From positions 1 to 10,921 of the forward strand of contig CAMZIS010000023.1 of NCBI GenBank assembly GCA_947307285.1: DNA of 10,921 bases. The letters run 5' to 3'. Both the position numbers and the translations under genes were made by a program. This document shows positions 1 to 5,144 of this stretch, piece after piece; within the stretch, counting starts at the first letter, position 1; each line of letters starts with the position of its first letter. The notes beneath the pieces were generated by a model. It had not been told where the DNA came from. It ran no database searches and was given only the letters and a program-made list of their open reading frames with translations. This DNA is from an uncultured Peptococcaceae bacterium (GTDB lineage Bacteria; Bacillota; Dehalobacteriia; UBA4068).

Positions 1-188
1 TTGCAGGTGGAGGCGGGCGGCAGAGGCAAGTCCCCGTTTTTGCTGTGGAGCAAAGTCCCGCTTTCCGCCTCCAGCACGGCAAAGGCGGCGGCGTCCGGCT
101 GGGGCCAGGCCCCGTACGCCTTGGCGGAGCAGCACAGCAGAGCTGAAAACAGCAGACTAAAGACCCAGATTTTCCGAGACCGTGACAA
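1..188 (-). CDS. D-alanyl-D-alanine carboxypeptidase-like protein (S11 family), N-terminal part, cut by window edge
   Basis: This partial minus-strand gene continues beyond position 1; 62 complete codons are visible. The proposed start is TTG at 186-188, preceded 7 nt upstream by AAAGGA (196-201). It begins with a basic n-region (RSRK), a hydrophobic core (residues 7-22) and an AKA signal-peptidase site near residues 22-24. A segment reading FAVLEAESGTLLHSKNGD (residues 36-53) follows, then LPPASTC just before the edge. The next codon begins AA, so a Lys would complete an S-T-C-K active-site SxxK motif. This is the N-terminal pattern of low-molecular-weight penicillin-binding proteins (DacF/DacA type, peptidase S11), exported enzymes that remove the terminal D-Ala of peptidoglycan stem peptides. 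The gene overlaps the end of the deacetylase gene by 32 nt, suggesting coupled translation in one operon. The family call rests on 62 residues. The TTG start is inferred from the signal peptide and the Shine-Dalgarno match. Confidence 0.7.
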   Translation of the reverse strand, partial: MSRSRKIWVFSLLFSALLCCSAKAYGAWPQPDAAAFAVLEAESGTLLHSKNGDLPLPPASTC

Positions 189-870
189 AGCGGTATCCTT
201 TGGCCCGGGCGTCTTCGATGATGCCGGGCAGGGCTTCCAGGGTGCAGGCCGTGGGGTGGGCCAGGATGATGGCGCCGCCCTGGAGCTGGGTCGTCACCCG
301 CTGCAGCACGGTGTCCGCGTCCGGCTGCTGCCAGTCTATGGTATCCACGCTCCACAGCACGGTCTCGCAGCCGGCCCGCTTCGCCGCGGCGAGCACGTGC
401 TCCTCCGACTCGCCCCCGGGCGGAGCGTATAGCCGGGCGTCCACCCCGGCGGCGTTCCGAATGGCCTCCGCCGTGCGTTCTATCTCCGCCACGATCTCCG
501 CCTCGCCGGAGGCGTTGGGGCTGGCGTGGCTGTAACCGTGATTGCCCAATTCGTGACCGGCGGCGGCGATATCAGCGGCAAGCTGCGGGTTATTGTCGCA
601 CCAGCGGCCGGTCAGGAAAAAGGTGGCCTTCACGTCCTTTTCCGCCAGCAGGGCCAGGATGTCGGGCAAATACTCTTCGCCCCAGTCCACGTTGAAAGAA
701 AGGCTCACTTCGTCGCTGTCCGCCGCCCCGCAGCGGTAGGCCTCGGCCAAAACGGGCTCGCTGTACACCTTAGGCAGCACGGCCAGACCGCCGCAGATCA
801 GCAGGGCCAGGGCCGCCATGTAGACCAGGCCCAGCAGGGCCCCATGCTTCGAGCAGAATAAAACGCGCAT
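157..870 (-). CDS. Polysaccharide deacetylase family protein (PdaB/YlxY-like), membrane-anchored
   Basis: The 237-residue product is a NodB-homology carbohydrate esterase 4 fold protein, probably acting on peptidoglycan outside the membrane. Residues 10-32 form one N-terminal hydrophobic segment (uncleaved anchor or signal). The NodB domain then runs from about 54 to 237: motif 1 FNVDWG (59-64), KATFFLTGRW (81-90), NHGYSH with the H-x3-H zinc pair (H111, H115), APPG (149-152), DTIDW (176-180), and LAHPTACTLEALP with H205. Motif 1 lacks the usual adjacent Asp pair, which is typical of the divergent PdaB/YlxY branch and leaves real deacetylase activity open. The start is ATG at 868-870 behind a strong purine-rich GAGGAGGGAGG site. 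The open frame extends further upstream, but that part is antisense to cwlD. The gene is divergent from cwlD and is followed by an overlapping carboxypeptidase-like gene. B. subtilis combines a deacetylase (PdaA) with CwlD to make cortex muramic lactam. That this protein plays the same part is inference. Confidence 0.88.
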   Translation of the reverse strand: MRVLFCSKHGALLGLVYMAALALLICGGLAVLPKVYSEPVLAEAYRCGAADSDEVSLSFNVDWGEEYLPDILALLAEKDVKATFFLTGRWCDNNPQLAADIAAAGHELGNHGYSHASPNASGEAEIVAEIERTAEAIRNAAGVDARLYAPPGGESEEHVLAAAKRAGCETVLWSVDTIDWQQPDADTVLQRVTTQLQGGAIILAHPTACTLEALPGIIEDARAKGYRFVTVSENLGL

Positions 871-888
871 ATCCTCCCTCCTCGCCTG

Positions 889-917
889 ATTATATGGTCC
901 TTCCCCGGGTAATAGAC
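889..917 (-). promoter_or_regulatory. Candidate sporulation-type promoter for the deacetylase gene
   Basis: On the minus strand, CATATAAT (889-896) lies 14 bp downstream of GTCTATT (911-917). Known sigma-E promoters have a KMATATT-like -35, 13-15 bp and CATACAMT, so this is a close but imperfect match. TATAAT inside the same element could also serve sigma-A, but no good sigma-A -35 sits 17 bp upstream. The predicted transcript start leaves a leader of only about 12 nt that is almost all ribosome binding site. Confidence 0.35.
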
Positions 918-939
918 CGGCAGCATCCGGGCATATATT
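910..939 (+). promoter_or_regulatory. Candidate sigma-F/G-like promoter for cwlD
   Basis: TAATA (910-914) and CATATATT (932-939) are separated by 17 bp, resembling forespore sigma-G promoters (TGAATA, 17-18 bp, CATACTA). The -35 overlaps the -35 proposed for the divergent deacetylase gene. No good sigma-A promoter is visible before cwlD. The predicted start is close to the ribosome binding site (945-953), so the leader would be very short. This is suggestive only. Confidence 0.28.
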
Positions 940-957
940 GGGGCAAAGGAGGAGCTT

Positions 958-1659
958 ATGCGAAAAAGAGTCAGCGTCTTCGTGCTGCGGCCGCGGCCCG
1001 GCCTTGTGGCTGTCGTTCTCTGTCTGGCCCTGCTGCTCGGCCTGCGCGGCGGGTTGGCAAAGGGCCGGCTGCAGCAGGCCCTGGCGCCTTCCCTGTTCGG
1101 CGTGTCCCTGGTCATCGACGCGGGCCATGGCGGGGCGGACCCGGGCATGGTGGGCGGCGCCGTGCTGGAAAAGGACGTGAATCTGGCGGCGGCCCGCTGC
1201 TTTGCAGAGTACTGCCGTGCCGCCGGCGCGGCGGTGACCCTGACCCGGGAGGACGACGCAGCCCTGAGCGACAGCAAGCGGGCCGACCTGGAGCAGCGCG
1301 TGGCCATAACTGAAAAAGCGCAGGCCGACGTCTTTATCAGCCTGCACTGCAACAGCTTCGTGGCCGATCCCGGCCAGCACGGGGCCCAGGTGTTCTACGC
1401 GGCGGACAATGAGGAAGGCCGGCGGCTGGCTGAAACGATGCAGCGCGCTCTCAGTGAAGAGTTGGGCAATACAGAGCGGACGGCCCTGCCCCACGCGGAT
1501 TCCTATTTGCTCAAAAATATCGACTGCCCGGCCGTCATCGTGGAAATGGGCTTTTTGTCCAACACTGCGGAGGAAGAGGAGCTGGCCTCCCCGGACTATC
1601 AGTGGGAGCTGGGCTGGGCCCTGTTCTGCGGTCTCAGCGACTATCTTACCGGAAGTTAA
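958..1659 (+). CDS. cwlD: N-acetylmuramoyl-L-alanine amidase CwlD (Amidase_3)
   Basis: The 233-residue product is a zinc-dependent amidase that cleaves the bond between N-acetylmuramic acid and L-alanine in peptidoglycan. In spore formers CwlD prepares cortex strands for muramic-delta-lactam formation. A basic N-terminus and hydrophobic segment (residues 13-33) act as a signal or anchor. The Amidase_3 domain follows, with all expected zinc and catalytic positions: H57 in DAGHGG, E71 in VLEKDVN, H130 in SLHCNS and E196 in VEMGFLSN. The length is normal for CwlD (about 235), with no extra binding repeats. The start ATG at 958 has a strong AAAGGAGGA site (945-953) with 4 nt spacing. It is divergent from the deacetylase gene and ends 11 nt before a bidirectional terminator, so it is probably monocistronic. 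The specific CwlD name rests on size, the anchor and context; a vegetative amidase of the same family is the alternative. Confidence 0.9.
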   Translation: MRKRVSVFVLRPRPGLVAVVLCLALLLGLRGGLAKGRLQQALAPSLFGVSLVIDAGHGGADPGMVGGAVLEKDVNLAAARCFAEYCRAAGAAVTLTREDDAALSDSKRADLEQRVAITEKAQADVFISLHCNSFVADPGQHGAQVFYAADNEEGRRLAETMQRALSEELGNTERTALPHADSYLLKNIDCPAVIVEMGFLSNTAEEEELASPDYQWELGWALFCGLSDYLTGS

Positions 1660-1670
1660 AAGAGGACAAA

Positions 1671-1698
1671 AAAGAAGACGGCCGGAGCCGTCTTCTTT
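1671..1698. terminator. Bidirectional intrinsic terminator between cwlD and gdhA
   Basis: A perfect 12-bp stem (1671-1682 with 1687-1698) closes a CGGA loop, with A-rich sequence on the left and T-rich on the right. On the minus strand the stem is followed by a run of six T (1667-1672 read in reverse), making it a strong terminator for gdhA, whose stop lies about 22 nt before it. On the plus strand the tail TTTATGTTTTG is weaker but still suitable for cwlD. Confidence 0.88.
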
Positions 1699-1720
1699 AT
1701 GTTTTGATTGGAACAGGTTA

Positions 1721-3070
1721 TCAGACGATACCCTGAGCGATCATGGCGTCGGCCACCTTGACGAAACCGCCGATGTTGGCGCCGTCAACGTAGTTGATGT
1801 AACCGTCGGCCTTGGTGCCGTATTCCACGCAGGTGTCGTGGATGTTCTGCATGACGCCTTCCAGCTTGTCGTTGAGGACTTCGTCCTTGCTCCAGCTCAG
1901 GCGTTCGCTGTTCTGGGACATTTCCATACCGGAAACGGCCACGCCGCCGGCATTGGCAGCCTTGCCAGGCGCGAAGGGGATCTTGGCGTCCTGGAAAGCC
2001 TTCATGGCGTCCAGAGTGCAGGGCATGTTGGCGGCTTCCACAACGGCCTTGCAGCCATGCTTCAGCAGTTCCTTGGCCTCGTCGCCGTTCAGCTCGTTCT
2101 GGCAGGCGGTGGGGATGGCCACGTCGCATTCAACGGTGCTCCAGCAGCGCTGACCTTCGAAGTACTGGAGGCCGAACTTGTCGGCGAAGTCCTTGATGGG
2201 CTTGCGGTAAACGGCCCACAGAGGCTTCAGGTATTCCAGCTGTTCGTCGTTGACGCCGTCGGGAACGGAGACCCAGCCGAAGGGGTCAGCCACGCTGACG
2301 CACTTGCCGCCCAGGGAGTTGACCTTTTCGATCAGGTAGCAGCCCACGTTGCCGGCGCCGGACAGAGCGACCTTCTTGCCTTCGAAATCGCCCAGGCCGT
2401 TCTTGGCCAGCACGTGCTGAGCAAACATGGTGACGCCGTAGCCGGTGGCTTCGGTGCGGCCCAGAGAACCGCCGAAGGGGATGCCCTTACCGGTCAGAAC
2501 GCCTTCGTAGCGGTCGACCAGCTTTTTGTACTGACCGAACAGGAAGCCGATCTCACGGCCGCCCACGCCGATGTCGCCGGCGGGAACGTCGGTATCGGGA
2601 CCGATGTGACGGAACAGTTCGCTCATGAAGGCCTGGCAGAAACGCATGACTTCAGCGTCGGACTTGCCGATGCCGTTGAAGTTGGCGCCGCCCTTGCCGC
2701 CGCCCATGGGCAGGCCGGTCAGGGAGTTCTTGAAGATCTGCTCGAAGCCTAAGAATTTCAGAGTGCCCTGAGTTACGTTAGGAGCAAAACGCAGACCGCC
2801 CTTGTAGGGGCCGATGGCGCTGTTGAACTGGACTCTCCAGCCCTTGTTGACCTGGACATTGCCCTGATCGTCGACCCACGGTACGCGGAAGCTGACTACG
2901 CGTTCCGGTTCGACCAGTCTTTCCATCAGACCGTCTTTCAGATACTTGGGGTTAGCGTTCACGAAGGGAGCCAGAGAAGCGATGATCTCCTGAGCTGCCT
3001 GGTGGAACTCGGGTTCCGCCGGGTTGTCGGCGATAACCTTAGCCATAAATTTTTCAACGTCGAGTGCCAT
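1721..3070 (-). CDS. gdhA: Glutamate dehydrogenase, hexameric class I (GdhA)
   Basis: The 449-residue cytosolic enzyme interconverts 2-oxoglutarate plus ammonia and glutamate, linking nitrogen assimilation or glutamate catabolism to carbon metabolism. The length is that of the 50-kDa hexameric GDHs. Substrate-side motifs are GPYKGGLRF with K90, MGGGKGG with catalytic K126, and PAGDIGVGGRE with D166. The nucleotide domain has SLGRTEATGYG (202-212), the dinucleotide-binding turn GAGNVG (238-243), then IPTACQNELN and APGKAANAGGVA. The residues after the second beta strand (ADPFG, about 261-265) do not settle NADP versus NAD preference for me; NADP is the commoner assignment in this group. The start ATG (3068-3070) has a perfect AAGGAGGT site (3078-3085). 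The near-consensus promoter, strong ribosome binding site and uniform codon choice suggest very high expression. It is a single-gene unit with a terminator just downstream, convergent with cwlD. Confidence 0.97.
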   Translation of the reverse strand: MALDVEKFMAKVIADNPAEPEFHQAAQEIIASLAPFVNANPKYLKDGLMERLVEPERVVSFRVPWVDDQGNVQVNKGWRVQFNSAIGPYKGGLRFAPNVTQGTLKFLGFEQIFKNSLTGLPMGGGKGGANFNGIGKSDAEVMRFCQAFMSELFRHIGPDTDVPAGDIGVGGREIGFLFGQYKKLVDRYEGVLTGKGIPFGGSLGRTEATGYGVTMFAQHVLAKNGLGDFEGKKVALSGAGNVGCYLIEKVNSLGGKCVSVADPFGWVSVPDGVNDEQLEYLKPLWAVYRKPIKDFADKFGLQYFEGQRCWSTVECDVAIPTACQNELNGDEAKELLKHGCKAVVEAANMPCTLDAMKAFQDAKIPFAPGKAANAGGVAVSGMEMSQNSERLSWSKDEVLNDKLEGVMQNIHDTCVEYGTKADGYINYVDGANIGGFVKVADAMIAQGIV

Positions 3071-3121
3071 TGAAAGTACCTCCTTATAATAATAAACAAA
3101 CGCTTAATAAACGGTATATGT

Positions 3122-3148
3122 ACAGAGTTCCCCAATTTGAACCTCTGT
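3122..3148 (-). promoter_or_regulatory. Dyad / 5' hairpin at the start of the gdhA leader
   Basis: On the minus strand ACAGAGGTTC (3139-3148) pairs with GAACTCTGT (3122-3130), with a single bulged G and an 8-nt loop. It begins within a few bases of the predicted transcript start. It could be an RNA hairpin that stabilises the 5' end, or a DNA operator read by a repressor. No terminator T-run follows it, so it is not an attenuator by itself. Confidence 0.45.
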
Positions 3149-3158
3149 TACCATGTTG

Positions 3159-3187
3159 ATTGTACCTCTTTACGGCAATAATTGCAA
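3159..3187 (-). promoter_or_regulatory. Sigma-A promoter of gdhA
   Basis: On the minus strand, TTGCAA (-35, 3182-3187) and TACAAT (-10, 3159-3164) are separated by exactly 17 bp. The predicted transcript start is near 3152, giving an untranslated leader of about 80 nt before the gdhA start. Confidence 0.75.
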
Positions 3188-3265
3188 GAGCCTATATTAT
3201 CATTTTTAATGCGATTTCGTACTTTGCATTACAAATAATCAGCCACGCCAAATTCCGTTGCGTCC

Positions 3266-3296
3266 CGCCGGCCGTTCTGACCTCCGGCGGCCGGCG
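3266..3296. repeat. GC-rich inverted repeat upstream of the yqeC promoter
   Basis: Perfect 9-bp arms CGCCGGCCG (3266-3274) and CGGCCGGCG (3288-3296) flank 13 bp. It ends 9 bp before the -35 of the yqeC promoter and has no T-run on either strand, so it is not an ordinary terminator. It could be a protein-binding site or chance in GC-rich DNA. Confidence 0.35.
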
Positions 3297-3305
3297 CTGC
3301 CCGTA

Positions 3306-3334
3306 TTGACACAAAAAAAAGCTTAGTGCATAAT
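3306..3334 (+). promoter_or_regulatory. Sigma-A promoter of the yqeC-gluQ operon
   Basis: A perfect TTGACA (-35, 3306-3311) is followed after 17 bp, which includes an A8 tract, by CATAAT (-10, 3329-3334). The predicted transcript start is near 3341, leaving a leader of about 33 nt before the ATG at 3374. It is divergent from the gdhA promoter, whose -35 lies about 118 bp away. Confidence 0.78.
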
Positions 3335-3373
3335 TGAACCAGCGAAGGATCACAGGCCTTGGGAAAGGGAAAA

Positions 3374-4084
3374 ATGAAGCTGCACTGCATGATGGGAATA
3401 AAGCCGGAAGCCCGGGTAACGGCCCTGGTGGGCGGCGGCGGCAAGACCACCTCCCTGCTGGCCCTGGCAAAGGAAGCGAGGGAAGCGGGCAAGCGCACTG
3501 CGGTCCTCACCACCACCCATATCCGCCCGCCCCGCCGGGACGGCTTCGCCCTGCTGTTGTCCTTCGATCCCGACGCCGCGGAACTGGCCTGGAGAAAAGG
3601 GCAGGCCGTGGTTGCGGGTAAGCTTGCGCCGGACGGGCGGCTGCTCAAACCGGAGCAGGAAATGTGGGACTACCTGCTGCGGCAGGCCGACGCGGTCTAC
3701 GTGGAAGCCGACGGCTCCCGGGGCCTGCCCCTGAAGTATCCGGCCTCCTGGGAACCGGCCCTGCCCCAAGAGGCGGAACAGGCGCTGCTGCTGTGCGGGC
3801 TTTCCGCCCTGGACAAGCCGTTTGACGAATACTGCCACCGGGCCGAGCTGGCCCGGCAGGAGCTGGGCCTGACCGAGGAGCTCATCGACGAGGATGTGAT
3901 GGCGCGCATCCTCAGCGCGGGCTACGGCCGCTTCCGGCCCACGGTCATCATCAACCAGGCGGATACAGAGACGTTGGCAGCCCGGGGGAGAAAGCTGGCC
4001 CGGCTGCTGGCGGAACGGGGCCTGGCCCAAAGCAGGGTAATATCCCTGCATAATGTGCTGGATCAACTGGGCTACGCTTACTGA
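3374..4084 (+). CDS. yqeC: Selenium cofactor biosynthesis protein YqeC (P-loop protein)
   Basis: The 236-residue product matches the YqeC family, putative nucleotide-binding proteins linked by comparative genomics to maturation of selenium-dependent molybdenum hydroxylases; the exact reaction is not established. A glycine-rich P-loop VGGGGKTT lies at residues 19-26. Next come TTTHIRPP (47-53), then the diagnostic EADGSRGLPLKYP (111-123) leading into WEPALP, and NQAD (194-197) in the place of a base-specificity NKxD-like motif. The ATG at 3374 is chosen, with AAGGGA close upstream. An in-frame TTG at 3359, with AAGGAT 8 nt upstream, would add five residues and is a real alternative. gluQ follows 24 nt later with no terminator between them, so the two probably share a transcript. 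No molybdenum hydroxylase, yqeB or selD gene is in the window, so the selenium role rests on family knowledge. Confidence 0.86.
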   Translation: MKLHCMMGIKPEARVTALVGGGGKTTSLLALAKEAREAGKRTAVLTTTHIRPPRRDGFALLLSFDPDAAELAWRKGQAVVAGKLAPDGRLLKPEQEMWDYLLRQADAVYVEADGSRGLPLKYPASWEPALPQEAEQALLLCGLSALDKPFDEYCHRAELARQELGLTEELIDEDVMARILSAGYGRFRPTVIINQADTETLAARGRKLARLLAERGLAQSRVISLHNVLDQLGYAY

Positions 4085-4108
4085 TACTGCCGGAAACAGG
4101 ATATTTTC

Positions 4109-5065
4109 ATGGAAAACATACATCCCGATCAGGCGCGGTCCGAAAGCGGCCGCCCCCTCACCGGACGCTTCGCCCCCACGCCCAGCGGACGCATGCATCT
4201 GGGCAATCTGTTTGCCGCCATGCTGGCCTGGGCCTCAGTGCGCAGCCGCGGCGGCCGCATGATCCTGCGCATCGAAGACCTGGATACGGAACGCTGCTCA
4301 AAGCGGTGGGCCGATCTGCTGAAGCAGGACCTGGACTGGCTGGGGCTGGACTGGGACGAGGAAGCGCCGCCCCAACGGGAACGGGGCGAGGCCTACGCCG
4401 CGGCCCTGGAACGCCTGCAAGAGCAGGGGCTTATCTATCCCTGCTGGTGCACCCGGGGCCTGCTGCACGCGGCCTCCGCCCCTCATGCCGAGGACGGACA
4501 CAGCGTCTATCCCGGTTTCTGCCGCGATTTGACAGCGGAGGAACGGGCTGCCCGAGCCGGCAAGCCCGCCTCCACCCGGCTCATCGTCCCGGACGAAGTC
4601 ATCTCGTTCATCGACGGCGTACAGGGGCCTTACAGCGAGAACCTGGCCCGGGACTGCGGCGATTTCGTGGTGCGCAAGGCCGACGGCGGCTGGGCCTATC
4701 AGCTGGCCGTGGTGGTGGACGACATCGCCTCCGGCGTGAGCGAAGTGGCCCGGGGCCGGGACCTGCTGAGCTCGGCGCCGCGGCAGATCTATCTTTACCG
4801 CCTGCTGGGCTCTGAACCGCCGGCCTATTTCCACGCCCCGCTGCTGCTGGGGCCGGGAGGCCGCCGTCTGAGCAAGCGGGACCTGTCCCTGGATATGGGG
4901 ACCCTCAGAGAAAACTTCAGCCCGGAGCAGATAGTGGGGCATCTGGCCCATTTGGCGGGCCTTACGGAGACGCCAGTCCCTCTGCCCGCCCGGGAGCTGC
5001 CGGCCCTGTTCGACTGGAGCAGGGTGCCGCGGCAGGATATCGAGGTCGACCCAGCGGAGTTGTAA
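4109..5065 (+). CDS. gluQ: Glutamyl-Q tRNA(Asp) synthetase (GluQ-RS)
   Basis: The 318-residue product is a truncated paralogue of glutamyl-tRNA synthetase. It has the class I catalytic core but no anticodon-binding domain (GltX is about 470-490 residues). GluQ-RS activates glutamate and attaches it to queuosine at position 34 of tRNA-Asp. Visible motifs are GRFAPTPSGRMHLGN (19-33, the HIGH-type signature as HLGN), LRIEDLDTER (53-62), a zinc site C112-x-C114 ... Y134-x3-C138, ARGRDLL (214-220) and the KMSKS-type RLSKR (253-257). The C-x-C ... Y-x3-C pattern is the one known from GluQ-RS, which favours this name over a short GltX. The start ATG has AGGA 8 nt upstream. It is the second gene of the probable yqeC-gluQ operon and ends 27 nt before a terminator. 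The host should also have queuosine synthesis or salvage, not visible here. Confidence 0.92.
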   Translation: MENIHPDQARSESGRPLTGRFAPTPSGRMHLGNLFAAMLAWASVRSRGGRMILRIEDLDTERCSKRWADLLKQDLDWLGLDWDEEAPPQRERGEAYAAALERLQEQGLIYPCWCTRGLLHAASAPHAEDGHSVYPGFCRDLTAEERAARAGKPASTRLIVPDEVISFIDGVQGPYSENLARDCGDFVVRKADGGWAYQLAVVVDDIASGVSEVARGRDLLSSAPRQIYLYRLLGSEPPAYFHAPLLLGPGGRRLSKRDLSLDMGTLRENFSPEQIVGHLAHLAGLTETPVPLPARELPALFDWSRVPRQDIEVDPAEL

Positions 5066-5092
5066 AACGGAACAAAAAACGGAACCATAAGA

Positions 5093-5122
5093 AAAGGGAG
5101 AAGGCGACGACCTTCTCCCTTT
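5093..5122. terminator. Bidirectional intrinsic terminator between gluQ and the efflux operon
   Basis: A perfect 12-bp stem (5093-5104 with 5111-5122) closes a CGACGA loop. The plus-strand arm is AAAGGGAGAAGG. On the minus strand the stem runs into a short T-run followed by TTATG and a further T6 stretch around 5073-5078. On the plus strand the tail is ATGATTTATTG. It sits between convergent gene ends (gluQ stop 5065, RND stop 5145) and can serve both. Confidence 0.85.
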
Positions 5123-5144
5123 ATGATTTATTGCAGCGTCACGC

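Larger units (their letters stand above)
3071..3373. other. Divergent control region between gdhA and yqeC
   Basis: This 303-bp gene-free stretch contains, from left to right, the gdhA ribosome binding site, the leader dyad (3122-3148) and the gdhA promoter (3159-3187). An AT-rich stretch (about 3188-3240), a GC-rich inverted repeat (3266-3296) and the yqeC promoter (3306-3334) follow. I find no coding potential or RNA gene. The sharp AT-to-GC change near 3241 is visible by eye. Confidence 0.65.

Noticed and set aside
1..432. A plus-strand open frame from the left edge.
   Set aside because: It is antisense to the carboxypeptidase-like and deacetylase genes, and its translation shows no recognisable family pattern.
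871..1494. Extension of the deacetylase frame upstream to 1494, a 445-codon version.
   Set aside because: The added part is antisense to cwlD. The ATG at 870 has a strong ribosome binding site and begins a clear membrane anchor.
1409..2752. A 447-codon plus-strand open frame starting inside cwlD and running antisense to gdhA.
   Set aside because: It passes through the cwlD end and the terminator, and its composition reflects the complement of gdhA codons. gdhA itself is unambiguous.
3188..3373. A possible riboswitch, T-box or small RNA between gdhA and yqeC.
   Set aside because: The transcribed leaders are only about 80 nt and 33 nt, and I see no known aptamer core, T-box sequence or antiterminator-terminator pair.
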